The notes beneath the pieces were generated by a model. It made no database searches and had not been told where the DNA came from. It worked only from the letters and a program-made list of their open reading frames with translations. The translations under genes and the position numbers were made by a program. 64,000 bases of DNA, taken from positions 26,935-90,934 of the forward strand of contig QCCE01000006.1 of assembly GCA_003281385.1 (NCBI GenBank), written 5' to 3'. Below, piece by piece: positions 29,162 through 40,016 of this stretch. The stretch's first letter is position 1. Every line of letters begins with the position of its first letter. Origin of the DNA: Prochlorococcus sp. AG-347-K17. GTDB taxonomy: Bacteria > Cyanobacteriota > Cyanobacteriia > PCC-6307 > Cyanobiaceae.

Positions 29162-31728
29162 ATAACAATATTCATAATTTTTCCTTTAACAATAATTATT
29201 TTTCTTATTTCCTTTTCTTGAGTCCATTTTAATATGTTAGGTCTCTTTAGAGTCAATTCTTTAATTTGATCTTCATTCATTTCATTATTAATATTTACTT
29301 TGTCTCTCACTTTCCCATTTACCTGTATTACTAGTTCATATGAATCTTCCTTTAATGCTTCGGCATTAAATGAAGGCCAGTTTTCTAGATGAACAGATTT
29401 ATTAAATCCTATAAGATGCCATATTTCTTCTGCAATATGAGGTGCAAATGGAGCCAACAAAATACAAAATGTTTTTAAAGCCTCAATTTTTAAATTATTG
29501 TTTACGTCATTAATGGAATTAGATAATGAATTATAAAACTTCATTAATTCTGAAATCGCAGTATTAAATTGGTTGTTTAATATGTCATGCGAAATTTCTT
29601 TTATGGCTATATTCATTGACTTTATTAAACTTTTTTCTTTATCTGGATAGGAATTAGATTTATTATTTATATCTTTTGCACAATTTATATAAAGCTTCCA
29701 AATCCTGCTTAAAAATCTAAATTGTCCTTCAACATCTGTATCTCCCCACTCCAAGTCTTTTTCTGGAGGTGCTTTAAATAATATAAACATTCTTGCTGTA
29801 TCTGCTCCATATTTTTTAATTACTGATTCAGGGTCTATTCCATTATATTTTGACTTAGACATCTTCTCGAAAAGAACTTCAAGTTTTGTATTGTCAATTG
29901 GATCGGTAGGATTTGTTAGGTCATTAACATCTGAAGGGGAAACATATTTACCCGTTTTATTATTTTTAAAGGCTGCAGCCTGAACCATTCCTTGCGTTAA
30001 TAATTTTTTAAATGGTTCATCAATTTCAAATAGTTCATTATCCCGCAAAGCTTTAGTGAAAAATCTTGCATATAACAAATGCAATATTGCATGCTCTACC
30101 CCTCCAACATATTGATCTACAGGCAACCACTTATTAATTTCATTCTTTTCAAATGGCTTATTTGAACATTTTGAAGATGGATATCTTAAAAAATACCATG
30201 ATGAACACATAAAAGTGTCCATAGTATCAGTTTCTTTTTTTGCCGCTATTCCACATTTTGGACATGTTGTATTTATCCAATTATTATTATCACCTAAAGC
30301 ATTAATCTTGTTAGTCGAGATATCTATATCTTTTGGTAATGCAACAGGCAATTCCGATTGGTTTAGAGGAACAGATCCACATTTTTTGCAATTAACGATG
30401 GGAATCGGACATCCCCAATATCTTTGTCTAGATATTAACCAATCTCTTAAACGATATTGAATCTTATTTTTAGCCCATCCATTATTTACTCCCTCCTCTG
30501 AAATTTTTAATTTAGCAATAGAATTTTCTATACTATCGTATTTATTTGAATTAATAAGATATCCTTTTTCTACATAAGCTTCATTAAGCTCTTTAGTTTG
30601 TCCTCTTTTATCCTTTATTATTACCTGTTTAATATCAATATTATTTTTTTTGGCAAAATCAAAATCTCTTTGATCATGAGCAGGCACTCCCATTACTGCG
30701 CCTGTACCGTATTCATCAAGAACATAACTTGCCACCCAAATAGGAATAGGTTCAGAATTAACTGGATTTATTGCTACTAAGCTAGTTTTTATTCCTATTT
30801 TTTCAAGTTCATTATTTTTATTATTTTTCAAATATTGTTTAAGATTTTCTATATCTTGTATTGTTTCTTGATCAGAAATATTTTTAATTAATGAATGATT
30901 AACAGAAATTGCTAAATAAGTAACTCCAAATAAAGTATCTGGCCTTGTTGTAAATACAGTTATTTTCTTTTCTGGATTGGTTTTGATATTGAAATTAATA
31001 TTTGTACCAATTGACTTTCCAATCCAATTATCTTGCATTATTTTTACTCTTTCTGGCCAGTTATCTAATTTTTCTAAATCCTTCAATAACTCATCCGCAT
31101 AATTAGTAATCCTTAAAAACCATTGCTTTAATAATTTTTTTTCAACTAGTGCCCCAGATCTCCAAGATTTACCCTCTGAGTCAACTTGTTCATTCGCTAA
31201 GACTGTATTATCTATCGGATCCCAATTGACTTCTGATTCCTTTTGATAAACAAGGCCTGCCTTGTATAACTCTAAAAATAGATATTGTGTCCAAACATAG
31301 TAATTTTCATCACAAGTTGCAAATTCTCTATCCCAATCAACTGATAGTCCCAAAAGTTTTAATTGTGACTTCATATGAGATATATTTTTTTTAGTCCAGA
31401 CACTTGGACTAATTCCTCTTTCAATCGCTGCATTCTCAGCAGGCAAACCAAAAGCGTCCCAACCCATGGGATGTAAAACAGATTTGCCCTTAAACCTTTG
31501 GAACCGAGCTATTAAGTCTGTAATAACATAATTCCTAACATGTCCCATATGAAGATTACCTGAAGGGTAGGGAAACATTGATAAGGCATAAAATTTATCG
31601 CTATTCTCTGTTAATTCTTCGGTTTTGTATAAATTGTTTTCTGTCCATATTGACTGCCATTTTTTTTCTATTTCAGAAGGATTATATAAATTGGTATCAG
31701 ACTCATATTGTTTATCGGGAGAAATCAC
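29158..31728 (-). CDS. leuS: Leucyl-tRNA synthetase
   Basis: Class I synthetase, 856 residues. HIGH motif is HMGH in [16 protein letters not shown] is present in [10 protein letters not shown] near residue 620. The editing CP1 domain carries [12 protein letters not shown] and [13 protein letters not shown]. Two CxxC pairs (NCKKCG, CPKCG) mark the zinc ribbon inside the catalytic region. Complete. Confidence 0.98.
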   Translation of the reverse strand: MISPDKQYESDTNLYNPSEIEKKWQSIWTENNLYKTEELTENSDKFYALSMFPYPSGNLHMGHVRNYVITDLIARFQRFKGKSVLHPMGWDAFGLPAENAAIERGISPSVWTKKNISHMKSQLKLLGLSVDWDREFATCDENYYVWTQYLFLELYKAGLVYQKESEVNWDPIDNTVLANEQVDSEGKSWRSGALVEKKLLKQWFLRITNYADELLKDLEKLDNWPERVKIMQDNWIGKSIGTNINFNIKTNPEKKITVFTTRPDTLFGVTYLAISVNHSLIKNISDQETIQDIENLKQYLKNNKNNELEKIGIKTSLVAINPVNSEPIPIWVASYVLDEYGTGAVMGVPAHDQRDFDFAKKNNIDIKQVIIKDKRGQTKELNEAYVEKGYLINSNKYDSIENSIAKLKISEEGVNNGWAKNKIQYRLRDWLISRQRYWGCPIPIVNCKKCGSVPLNQSELPVALPKDIDISTNKINALGDNNNWINTTCPKCGIAAKKETDTMDTFMCSSWYFLRYPSSKCSNKPFEKNEINKWLPVDQYVGGVEHAILHLLYARFFTKALRDNELFEIDEPFKKLLTQGMVQAAAFKNNKTGKYVSPSDVNDLTNPTDPIDNTKLEVLFEKMSKSKYNGIDPESVIKKYGADTARMFILFKAPPEKDLEWGDTDVEGQFRFLSRIWKLYINCAKDINNKSNSYPDKEKSLIKSMNIAIKEISHDILNNQFNTAISELMKFYNSLSNSINDVNNNLKIEALKTFCILLAPFAPHIAEEIWHLIGFNKSVHLENWPSFNAEALKEDSYELVIQVNGKVRDKVNINNEMNEDQIKELTLKRPNILKWTQEKEIRKIIIVKGKIMNIVI

Positions 31729-31835
31729 TTAATTTTTATTTGTTAAATTATTATTTTAATATCCATTGTATAAAATAGAAATAGATTGTTAAAAGGAATA
31801 ATTTATAATTAAAATTTAAAATATATTATCTACAA

Positions 31836-32696
31836 ATGAAAAATATAACTTTTGAAAAATATCAAGGTAACGGGAATGATTTCGTAGTAATTGATTCTAG
31901 AGGAAATGATTTATATAAAAATTACAAGACAAATAAAATATTTGATATAAAAAAAATTTGCAACAGGCAATTTGGTATTGGAGCAGATGGTGTGATTTTT
32001 ATAGAAGAACCTAATGAAGATAATTATGCAAAAATGATAATCTTTAATTCTGATGGTTCTGAAGCACAAATGTGTGGAAACGGAATTAGGTGTTTAGTTG
32101 AGTATCTCCACGTAAATGATTCAATAACTAATAAAAATATAGAATATAAAATTGAGACTAAAGCAGGTTTAAAAATTGCAAAATATAAAAATGATGAAAT
32201 TACAGTAAAAATGGGAGTTCCAATTTTAGAAAGTCAAAATATTCCAACAACAATTGAAAAAAAAATTAACTCAATTCCTTCATACGAATTTATTGAGAAA
32301 AATTTTAATAATAAAGGTTATGCAGTAGGGATGGGAAATCCTCATTTAATATTCTTTGTACAAGATTTAGATTCCATTGCTCTTTCTACACTTGGACCAA
32401 TATTTGAAAATAATGAATTATTTCCAGAAAAAACAAATGTTCATTTTTGTCAAATCTTAAATAGAGATAATATCAAAGTAAAGGTATGGGAAAGAGGAGC
32501 AGGTCCAACCTTAGCCTGTGGGACAGGAGCTTGTGCTATTCATGTAGCAGCCTATAAACTAGGCCTTTGCAACTCGTTGACAATTGTTTCTTTGCCAGGA
32601 GGCAATCTTAAAATAGATTGGTCAAAAGACGATTCGGAAGTCATGATGACCGGTAATGCTAAAAAGGTTTTCTCGGGATCAATTTTAATAAATTAA
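31836..32696 (+). CDS. dapF: Diaminopimelate epimerase
   Basis: Epimerises LL- to meso-diaminopimelate for lysine and peptidoglycan. Both catalytic cysteines are present: Cys80 in MCGNGIRC and the second in LACGTGACA (about residue 228). 286 residues. Its TAA overlaps the next gene's ATG by one base, so it heads a four-gene run through the desulfurase, DUF1995 and D,D-carboxypeptidase genes. Confidence 0.97.
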   Translation: MKNITFEKYQGNGNDFVVIDSRGNDLYKNYKTNKIFDIKKICNRQFGIGADGVIFIEEPNEDNYAKMIIFNSDGSEAQMCGNGIRCLVEYLHVNDSITNKNIEYKIETKAGLKIAKYKNDEITVKMGVPILESQNIPTTIEKKINSIPSYEFIEKNFNNKGYAVGMGNPHLIFFVQDLDSIALSTLGPIFENNELFPEKTNVHFCQILNRDNIKVKVWERGAGPTLACGTGACAIHVAAYKLGLCNSLTIVSLPGGNLKIDWSKDDSEVMMTGNAKKVFSGSILIN

Positions 32697-33868
32697 TGGA
32701 TAATAATTTTATATATTTAGATAATGCATCTACGACTCCATTATCTGAAAATGTTTTAAATATAATAAATTCAACTTATAAGAATTATTGGCATAACCCT
32801 TCATCAACATACGAGCTAGGGATAAAATGCTCTACATATCTTGAAAAAATTAGATCTAATATTGCTTATATATTTGAAGCAGAACCAGAAGATATAATTT
32901 TTACATCTGGTTCTTCGGAATCAACAAATATTGTATTTAATAATATTTATGAGAACTTTAAAAATGGTAGAGTTGTCATTTCAAATGTAGAACATCAAGC
33001 AACTACCATTTGTGCTAATAAACTAAAAAAACAAAATTGGGATATTTACGAATGGAAGGTAAATAATGATGGAATTTTAAATATTGATAATATCGATAAA
33101 ATTTTAACCAATGATACTAAGCTTGTATCAATTATTTGGGGACAAAGTGAAATTGGGACAATTCAACCTGTTCAAATTATAGGTTCCAAATGTGAAGAAT
33201 TAAATATAATGTTTCATTTAGATGGAACTCAAATATTAAGTAATGGAATATTCAGTTGGAATGATCTTAAATGTGATTTTTTAAGTTTATCTGCTCATAA
33301 ATTTGGAGGTCCAAAAGGTATCGGCATTCTCTTAACTAAAGAAAAGTCTCGAATGATTTTAAAAAATAAAGACATATCACTTACCCAGGAATATTCAATT
33401 AGACAAGGTACCCAAGCTTTGCCATTAATTGCTGGAATGTATGAATCATTAAAGAATATTAAAGGAAAAATAAAATCATATGATCACAAAACAGAATTTC
33501 CTTCAAATAACATTTATAAACTTAAAAATTATTTTTTTCAAAAAATTAAGGATAATAATCATATAAAGATTACGGGCAGTATTAACCATAGGCTTCCAAA
33601 TCATATTTCGTTTCTACTTTTAAATAAGCTATTTGATCCTATAAGAGCCTATAAGATTGTTAATTTCATGTCAGAAAATAGAATCGCCATAAGTAGTGGA
33701 AGTGCTTGTTCAAGCTCATCTGGTAAACCGAGCTCAACACTTAAAAATATTGGTTTAAAAGATGATGAACTATATTCCAATATTCGTGTTACTTTAGGTT
33801 CGATAAACAATAAGTCAGAAATAGATAAATTTTTAGAACTTATTCAAATATGTATTGACAAATTTTAA
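32696..33868 (+). CDS. Cysteine desulfurase, NifS/IscS family
   Basis: PLP enzyme that frees sulfur from cysteine for Fe-S clusters or tRNA thiolation. N-terminal YLDNASTTPL, Schiff-base lysine in SLSAHKFGGPKG (about 202), active cysteine in SGSACSSSSGKPS (about 336). The short loop around the cysteine is of group I (IscS/NifS). 390 residues. One-base overlaps link it to dapF and to the DUF1995 gene. Which sulfur pathway it serves is not clear; a SufS-type enzyme is expected elsewhere. Confidence 0.92.
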   Translation: MDNNFIYLDNASTTPLSENVLNIINSTYKNYWHNPSSTYELGIKCSTYLEKIRSNIAYIFEAEPEDIIFTSGSSESTNIVFNNIYENFKNGRVVISNVEHQATTICANKLKKQNWDIYEWKVNNDGILNIDNIDKILTNDTKLVSIIWGQSEIGTIQPVQIIGSKCEELNIMFHLDGTQILSNGIFSWNDLKCDFLSLSAHKFGGPKGIGILLTKEKSRMILKNKDISLTQEYSIRQGTQALPLIAGMYESLKNIKGKIKSYDHKTEFPSNNIYKLKNYFFQKIKDNNHIKITGSINHRLPNHISFLLLNKLFDPIRAYKIVNFMSENRIAISSGSACSSSSGKPSSTLKNIGLKDDELYSNIRVTLGSINNKSEIDKFLELIQICIDKF

Positions 33869-34494
33869 TGGAAACAAATTACAGACTACCTCAAGATTTA
33901 AATGAATCTCTTAAGAATATGGAGGATGCAATTATTCCAAGTTTATTAGATTCAAATAAAAGATTTACTATAGAATTTAATTTTGAAGGATTGAAGTTTA
34001 ACAGAATTGGAATAACTATTTACAAGATATTAGCTAAAAATAATAATGTATTCATAACATTTGCTGATCAAGGTGCTGTGGCTTTGGCTCAAAGAGACTA
34101 TCCAGATATCAAAGATAAAATCTTTACTTTTAAATCATTTAATGAATCAAATAATATAAGTAATATTGATAGTGTAATGATATCGATACTTCCTCAGCCA
34201 TATGATTTTGATTCATTTGAACCTATGTCCGATAATTATCAAGGAACGCATTATTCATTAAATCCTAAATTTGAAGATGCAAATATTGGTATAGGAAGTG
34301 TTATTAGAGAGAGACGTAAAAACTTTGTCAAAACTTGGAAAAATATTTATTTTCTTCAGCCTTTAAATAAAGCTGCTCTTATGCATATTTATCCAAATAA
34401 CTGGTTGCTTTTCAAAGAAGAAAACCAAAAATATTTTTTTAAAAAAGAATTTGAAATTAAACCTGATAATGAATCTATTTTTGTAAATTTATAG
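33868..34494 (+). CDS. DUF1995 protein
   Basis: 208 residues, soluble. LPQDLNESLKNMEDAI at the start and a FADQGAVALAQRDYPD segment fit the cyanobacterial/plastid DUF1995 family; plant relatives include photosystem assembly factors such as LPA3. Function here unknown. Start ATG overlaps the stop of the desulfurase by one base, and the next gene begins one base after its stop. Confidence 0.78.
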   Translation: METNYRLPQDLNESLKNMEDAIIPSLLDSNKRFTIEFNFEGLKFNRIGITIYKILAKNNNVFITFADQGAVALAQRDYPDIKDKIFTFKSFNESNNISNIDSVMISILPQPYDFDSFEPMSDNYQGTHYSLNPKFEDANIGIGSVIRERRKNFVKTWKNIYFLQPLNKAALMHIYPNNWLLFKEENQKYFFKKEFEIKPDNESIFVNL

Positions 34495-34495
34495 A

Positions 34496-35722
34496 TTGAA
34501 TGTGATTAAAAAGATTTATTCATTTTTCTTAATTGTTCTTGTATTAGTAACATCTCCATTCTTAATAAGATATTTACTAACAAATCAGAAAATAAATATT
34601 TTAAATAGTATTTATTTTAATTTCCCTGGCATAATTACTAAAAATAAAAAATGTCCTACTTATGATACTTTATTGAATCAAACGCTAGATGATTCTTTTA
34701 GTGTATCAATTATCAATAATAACGGGTCAATAATTAGTTCCTATAATGATGAAGTTCCAAGGTTACCAGCATCAAATCAAAAATTATTCTCATCAGCTTA
34801 TGTTTTAAGTAAATATAAATTAAATAGTAATTTAAAGACCTTTTTATTAAAAAAAAATAAAAACAATTATTATTTGCTTGGTCAAGGGGATCCAGATCTT
34901 AACTATGAGGATATAATCGAACTAATTTCAAATATTAAAGAAAATAAAACTATTAACTTTAATATTGTAGAAATTGATTCAAAATTAAATTGGCCTAGTG
35001 GTTGGACAAATACTGATAAACTTTACGAATATGGATCTCCAATTACATCTCTAGCTATTGAAAGTAATCACAATAAATATGAAGATATTTATGCTTTAAG
35101 AAATTTTATTAAAAACTATTTAAAAAGTAAATTTCCTAATTCAAAAGTAAATATAGATTTTTTAGATGCAGAAAATACATTTTATTTAAAAGATATTACA
35201 GAGATAAGTAAAATATATTCAACTCCAATTCTTTCATTATTAACTCTTACAAATTCTGAAAGCCATAATTTTACAGCTGAATCACTCTTTAAAAATGCCT
35301 CAAATACATGGAACGATAATGACTATATAAAATTGAAAAGATGGCTTGAAAATAAAGGCCTTCCAGCTACAAATGCTTACTTTGCAGATGCTAGTGGATT
35401 GTCTCGAAAAAATAGAATTACAACAAAGTTAGTTGTATTGTTTTTAGATAAAATGAGATATTTTAATAATTTTCAAGCTTATCAATCTACACTTTCAATT
35501 ACGGGAGTAAGAGGAACATTAGCTAAAAGATTTGTAAAAAGTGAATTATCTGGAAAGTTTTTTGGGAAAACTGGGACCCTTTCAAATGTCTTTGCATTAT
35601 CTGGCTTTTTATATAAAAATGAAAAGCCAATAATTATAAGCATTATCCAAAATTCAAGTAAAATTGATAAAGAAAAAGCATTTAAATTATTACGTGATCT
35701 TTATTATTTGAAATCTTGTTAA
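34496..35722 (+). CDS. D-alanyl-D-alanine carboxypeptidase, peptidase S13 (PBP4) family
   Basis: Periplasmic penicillin-binding protein that trims peptidoglycan cross-bridges. N-terminal hydrophobic anchor or signal (residues 9-27). Catalytic SxxK is Ser93-Lys96 in PASNQKLFSS; SxN is SHN in ESHNFTAESL; KTG is in FFGKTGTLS. 408 residues, shorter than E. coli DacB because the inserted domain is reduced. Start is TTG 34496 or GTG 34502; both give a normal signal. Co-transcribed with dapF, which supplies the same wall. Confidence 0.88.
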   Translation: MNVIKKIYSFFLIVLVLVTSPFLIRYLLTNQKINILNSIYFNFPGIITKNKKCPTYDTLLNQTLDDSFSVSIINNNGSIISSYNDEVPRLPASNQKLFSSAYVLSKYKLNSNLKTFLLKKNKNNYYLLGQGDPDLNYEDIIELISNIKENKTINFNIVEIDSKLNWPSGWTNTDKLYEYGSPITSLAIESNHNKYEDIYALRNFIKNYLKSKFPNSKVNIDFLDAENTFYLKDITEISKIYSTPILSLLTLTNSESHNFTAESLFKNASNTWNDNDYIKLKRWLENKGLPATNAYFADASGLSRKNRITTKLVVLFLDKMRYFNNFQAYQSTLSITGVRGTLAKRFVKSELSGKFFGKTGTLSNVFALSGFLYKNEKPIIISIIQNSSKIDKEKAFKLLRDLYYLKSC

Positions 35723-35730
35723 TAAAAATA

Positions 35731-36204
35731 TTATTTAAAATATTCTTTTAAATCCTTCTCAACAGAGGGAGGTACCATGTGATTAATTTCACCACCAAAT
35801 TTTGCAACTTCTTTTACTAAAGAACTACTAAGAAAACTATAATTTGTATTTGTTGATAAAAATATAGTTTCAATATCATTATTAAGAGATTTATTTGTAT
35901 GAGCAACCTGAAGTTCATACTCAAAATCACTCATTGCTCTTAAGCCTCTAAGAATAAGATTAGCTTTTAGATCATTTGCACAATCCACAGTGAGTCCTGA
36001 ATAAGAAATAACTTCAATATTAGGTAAATGAGAAAGGGAATTTTTTATTTGTATTATTCTTCTTTCAAGATTAAATGTTGGTGTTTTAGAAGTATTTTCT
36101 AAAACAGCAACTACTAGATTGCCAAATATTTTTTCAGCCCTTTCTATTAAATCAAGATGCCCGTTTGTTAAAGGATCAAAAGTACCTGGATAAAGAATTT
36201 TCAT
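35731..36204 (-). CDS. coaD: Phosphopantetheine adenylyltransferase
   Basis: Fourth step of coenzyme A synthesis. Nucleotidyltransferase motif TNGHLDL with His16, preceded by YPGTFDP; the C-terminal [15 protein letters not shown] is the ISSS-type signature. 157 residues, complete. Convergent with the carboxypeptidase gene and divergent from the flavin reductase gene. Confidence 0.96.
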   Translation of the reverse strand: MKILYPGTFDPLTNGHLDLIERAEKIFGNLVVAVLENTSKTPTFNLERRIIQIKNSLSHLPNIEVISYSGLTVDCANDLKANLILRGLRAMSDFEYELQVAHTNKSLNNDIETIFLSTNTNYSFLSSSLVKEVAKFGGEINHMVPPSVEKDLKEYFK

Positions 36205-36263
36205 GAATTTATTATGATCGAATAAGAAATTTAGTTAAAATAAGATTATTAGATAAATCAATT

Positions 36264-36752
36264 ATGACATTAAATCTAGAAGCAAAAAAAATCTTATTAA
36301 GAAAAATACCTCACGGATTATTTATTTGTGGTGTTAGAGATGAGGATAAAAATGAAGTGAATGGATTTACTGCAAGTTGGGTGACTCAAGGTTCCTTCAC
36401 CCCACCATTAGTTGTTATGGCTGTTAGAGCAGAGGGTTCTAGTCATGAAATAATAAAGTCCACCAATAAGTTCTCATTAAATGTGCTCAAAAGTGATCAA
36501 AAGGATCTAGCTGCTGTTTTCTTTAAACCTCAAAAAGCATTAGGAGGTAGATTTGAATCTGTTGAATTTAATTTAGGTGAGCTTGGATTGCCTATTTTAG
36601 TTGATAGTGTTGGTGGAGTTGAATGTAATGTTGTTGGAAGTGTTATGCATGGAGACCATACCGTTTTTGTAGGAGAGGTTGTATCTGCTTATCTGAATAA
36701 TGATGTTGACTCACTAAATTTATCTTCAACTGGCTGGAATTATGGAGGGTAA
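36264..36752 (+). CDS. Flavin reductase-like domain protein
   Basis: 162-residue FMN-binding protein of the flavin reductase (DIM6/NTAB) family: GFTASWVTQGSFTPPLVVMAVR near residues 31-52, then KFSLNVLKSDQKDLA and VECNVVGSVMHGDHTVFVGEV. In cyanobacteria similar domains are fused to the C-terminus of flavodiiron proteins; here it stands alone. Probably oxidises NAD(P)H; substrate unknown. Followed by uvrC after 9 bases. Confidence 0.85.
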   Translation: MTLNLEAKKILLRKIPHGLFICGVRDEDKNEVNGFTASWVTQGSFTPPLVVMAVRAEGSSHEIIKSTNKFSLNVLKSDQKDLAAVFFKPQKALGGRFESVEFNLGELGLPILVDSVGGVECNVVGSVMHGDHTVFVGEVVSAYLNNDVDSLNLSSTGWNYGG

Positions 36753-36761
36753 TTATTTTAA

Positions 36762-38720
36762 ATGAATAATTCCTTTATCGAAAAAATAGATAATAAATAT
36801 AATTTTAAAATTGAATATAAATTAATTAATAATAAGGAGTTATTAAAATCAAGATTATCCGAAATTCCAAAGTCATCTGGTTGTTATCTTTTTAAAGATA
36901 TTGATAGTAACTTACTTTATATCGGTAAATCTAAAAAACTACGTAGCAGAGTAAGTAGTTATTTCAATAATTATTCAGATTTAACGCCCAGATTAAGTTT
37001 GATGGTTCGTCAAATAACTGAAATAGAAATAATAGTCACAGATAGCGAATATGAAGCATTAAATTTAGAGTCAAATTTAATTAAAACAAACAAACCATAC
37101 TTTAATATTCTTTTAAAGGATGATAAGAAATATCCATATCTTTGTATAACTTGGAGTGAAAAATATCCTCGAATATTTATTACAAGAAGAAGAAGAAATA
37201 GAAATAATTTAGATAGATATTATGGACCTTATGTTGATGTCGGATTATTAAGGAGAACATTATTTACGATAAAAAAAATATTTCCACTTAGACAAAGACC
37301 AAGGCCAGTCTATAAAGATAGAACTTGTTTGAATTATTCAATAGGAAGATGTCCAGGTGTTTGCCAAGAAGTTATATCATCTGATGATTATAAAAAAATA
37401 ATGAAACAAGTATCTATGATATTTCAGGGAAGAAATGATGACTTAGAAATATTTTTACAAAAAAAAATGTTGCAATTTTCAAATGATTTAGATTATGAGA
37501 ATGCAGCAAAAATTAGAGACCAAATTTCAGGTTTGAAATTATTAACTGAATCACAAAAAATATCAATACCAGATTCTTCAATTAATAGAGATATCTTTGG
37601 ATTAGTTTCAGAAAAAAATGTAGCTAGTATACAAATTTTCCAAATGAGATCTGGTAAGCTCATTGGGAGAATTGGCTATAGTCAAAAATTAAATAATGAA
37701 GATGAAAATCTCATTTTACAAAAGATATTAGAAGAGCATTATATGAATGTTGAAGCTGTAGAAATACCATCAGAAATTCTTATTCAATATAACCTTCCAA
37801 AACAAGCAACCATAGAGGATTGGTTAACGGATCTAAGAAAAAAGAAAGTAAAAATCTTAATCCCAAAAAGGAATAAAAAACATGAAACTGTAGAAATGGT
37901 TTTAAAAAATGCGAAATTGGAATTAGATAGAATAATAAATGGGATACAAGATAATGAATCATCAATTGAGGATCTTGCCCAAATACTTGAATTAAGCGAA
38001 CAACCTAAAAGAATTGAAGGTTATGATATAAGCCATATTCAAGGTAGTGACCCTGTAGCATCACAAGTCGTTTTTATTGATGGGATTCCTTCTAAACAGC
38101 ATTATAGGAAATATAAAATTAAAGATCCAAACGTTGTTTTAGGACATAGTGATGATTTTGCTTCGATATATGAAGTAATATATAGAAGGTTTAAAAAATG
38201 GTCAAGATTTAAAGAAAACGGAGGGGATTTTTCAATATTAAATGATAAAACGAATAGTAAATTAGACAATGAGCTTCTATCAGATTGGCCTGATTTAATA
38301 ATGATTGATGGAGGAAAGGGACAGTTAAATGCAGCTACTAAAGCATTAAAAGAATTAAATCTTGAGGAAGAAGTAACTATATGTTCATTAGCAAAAAAAC
38401 ATGAAGAAATATTTATTCCAGGCTTTACTAAGTCTCTTGATACTGACGAAAATCAAAAAGGAGTTCTTCTTTTAAGAAGGGTAAGAGATGAAGCACATAG
38501 ATTTGCATTATCTTTTCATAGAGACAAAAGATCTAAGAGAATGAATAGATCACAATTGTCCCAAATCAGTGGATTAGGACCATCAAGAATAAGAGAATTG
38601 CTTGAACATTTTAAATCAATAGACGCGATAAGAATAGCTAGTAAAGAGGATTTATCAAAAGTTAAAGGACTTGGAAAAAATTCAGTAAATGATATATATG
38701 AATATTTTAACGAGTTATAA
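36762..38720 (+). CDS. uvrC: Excinuclease ABC subunit C
   Basis: Makes both incisions in nucleotide excision repair. N-terminal GIY-YIG nuclease (GCYLFKD...LLYIGKSKKLRSRV, about 40-66), UVR motif around 232-262 (LDYENAAKIRDQI), the RNase H-like nuclease (YDISHIQGSDPVAS; MIDGGKGQLNAA) and C-terminal helix-hairpin-helix repeats (GLGPSRIRELL, VKGLGKNSVNDIY). 652 residues, complete. Confidence 0.97.
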   Translation: MNNSFIEKIDNKYNFKIEYKLINNKELLKSRLSEIPKSSGCYLFKDIDSNLLYIGKSKKLRSRVSSYFNNYSDLTPRLSLMVRQITEIEIIVTDSEYEALNLESNLIKTNKPYFNILLKDDKKYPYLCITWSEKYPRIFITRRRRNRNNLDRYYGPYVDVGLLRRTLFTIKKIFPLRQRPRPVYKDRTCLNYSIGRCPGVCQEVISSDDYKKIMKQVSMIFQGRNDDLEIFLQKKMLQFSNDLDYENAAKIRDQISGLKLLTESQKISIPDSSINRDIFGLVSEKNVASIQIFQMRSGKLIGRIGYSQKLNNEDENLILQKILEEHYMNVEAVEIPSEILIQYNLPKQATIEDWLTDLRKKKVKILIPKRNKKHETVEMVLKNAKLELDRIINGIQDNESSIEDLAQILELSEQPKRIEGYDISHIQGSDPVASQVVFIDGIPSKQHYRKYKIKDPNVVLGHSDDFASIYEVIYRRFKKWSRFKENGGDFSILNDKTNSKLDNELLSDWPDLIMIDGGKGQLNAATKALKELNLEEEVTICSLAKKHEEIFIPGFTKSLDTDENQKGVLLLRRVRDEAHRFALSFHRDKRSKRMNRSQLSQISGLGPSRIRELLEHFKSIDAIRIASKEDLSKVKGLGKNSVNDIYEYFNEL

Positions 38721-38808
38721 ATATTAATTAATTTTTGGAAAATAGATTTCTTGATATTGTTAAAAATAACTATATTAAAAATATATATTTTTAATTATTC
38801 ATAGTAAT

Positions 38809-39375
38809 TTGGCAGCTGAAGCATATCTCTGGTTTAAATCACTTCACATTATTGGTGTAATCGTTTGGTTTGCGGGCCTTTTTTATTTAGTAAGACTTTT
38901 TATATATCATGAAGAATCTAAAGATATGGATAATGAATTAAAAATTGCCTTTAATAAACAATACACCTTGATGGAAAAAAGGCTGGCGAATATAATCACA
39001 ACACCTGGGATGATATTAGCTTTAAGTATGGCTATATGTATGGTTATTATGCAACCAAGTTGGTTAAGTGAGAAGTGGTTACAAATTAAAATTTCTTTTG
39101 TTTTAGGATTAGTAATTTATCATTCTTACTGTTACAAAATAATGTATTCATTACAAAATGGTACTTCAACCATTTCAGCAAAAAACCTTAGATTACTAAA
39201 TGAATTGCCTACTTTATTATTATTTATAATTGTACTTTTAGTTATTTTTAAAAATAATTTTCCAACTAGTGTTGCTACATGGAGCGTAGTTGGACTAATT
39301 ATTTTCATGTTGGCTTCAATACAATTATATGCAAAGATTAGAAAGAAAAATGAGAATTCATTAACTAATGAATAA
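38809..39375 (+). CDS. hemJ: Protoporphyrinogen oxidase HemJ
   Basis: Membrane enzyme that oxidises protoporphyrinogen IX in haem and chlorophyll synthesis. Four to five hydrophobic segments; the N-terminal block YLWFKSLHIIGVIVWFAGL with His13 and the later AFNKQYTLMEKRLANIITTPGM are characteristic. TTG start at 38809, the only start giving the conserved N-terminus. Overlaps the PHP gene by 8 bases. Confidence 0.9.
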   Translation: MAAEAYLWFKSLHIIGVIVWFAGLFYLVRLFIYHEESKDMDNELKIAFNKQYTLMEKRLANIITTPGMILALSMAICMVIMQPSWLSEKWLQIKISFVLGLVIYHSYCYKIMYSLQNGTSTISAKNLRLLNELPTLLLFIIVLLVIFKNNFPTSVATWSVVGLIIFMLASIQLYAKIRKKNENSLTNE

Positions 39376-40015
39376 GGAAGACTTAGTAAAATTAACCTCC
39401 AATATTAATAAAAATAGTTGTCCTAAAAATATTAATTTTCACTGTCATACAAAATTTAGTGATGGAAGTCTAGAACCATATGAACTTTTAGAACAAGCTT
39501 ATAAAAATAACTTGAAATTTTTATCAATAACCGATCATCATACAATTAAAGCTCATGAATATATAAAAAAAAATAATATACTCAAAAACTATCCTAAAGA
39601 TTCTTTTACATTAATTTCGGGAATAGAAATTAATTGTTTGATTCTGGGATGTTTAGTGCATGTAATTGGATTGGGAATAGATATAAAAAGTAAATACCTA
39701 AATCCCTACATCCTTGGAGAGTCTCCAATAGGTAATGATTTAAATATTAAATCAGTTATTAAAGCAATAAATTTAGCTGGTGGTTTATCATTTCTTGCAC
39801 ACCCAGCGAGATACAGGATTCCCTTTTATAAATTAATTCCAGAGGCCAAAATACAAGGTATTGATGGAATAGAGGTTTGGTACGATTATGAACTTAATGA
39901 AGTATGGAATCCTAGTTTATTTGTTTGTTCAGAAATAGATAAATTAGCAGATAAATATTCAATGCTAAAAACATGCGGAACAGATAGTCATGGACTTTCG
40001 CTATTAGGTAGATAA
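39368..40015 (+). CDS. PHP-domain phosphoesterase (TrpH/RNase AM type)
   Basis: Metal-dependent phosphoesterase. PHP ligands visible: HCHTKFSDGS (His25, His27, Asp32), ITDHHT (Asp56, His57), SGIEINC, LAHPARYR, and CGTDSHG at the C-terminus. Related bacterial proteins trim RNA 5' ends or hydrolyse 3',5'-bisphosphonucleotides. At 215 residues it is shorter than E. coli TrpH. Overlaps hemJ by 8 bases; stops 2 bases short of convergent cobN. Confidence 0.87.
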   Translation: MNKEDLVKLTSNINKNSCPKNINFHCHTKFSDGSLEPYELLEQAYKNNLKFLSITDHHTIKAHEYIKKNNILKNYPKDSFTLISGIEINCLILGCLVHVIGLGIDIKSKYLNPYILGESPIGNDLNIKSVIKAINLAGGLSFLAHPARYRIPFYKLIPEAKIQGIDGIEVWYDYELNEVWNPSLFVCSEIDKLADKYSMLKTCGTDSHGLSLLGR

Positions 40016-40016
40016 T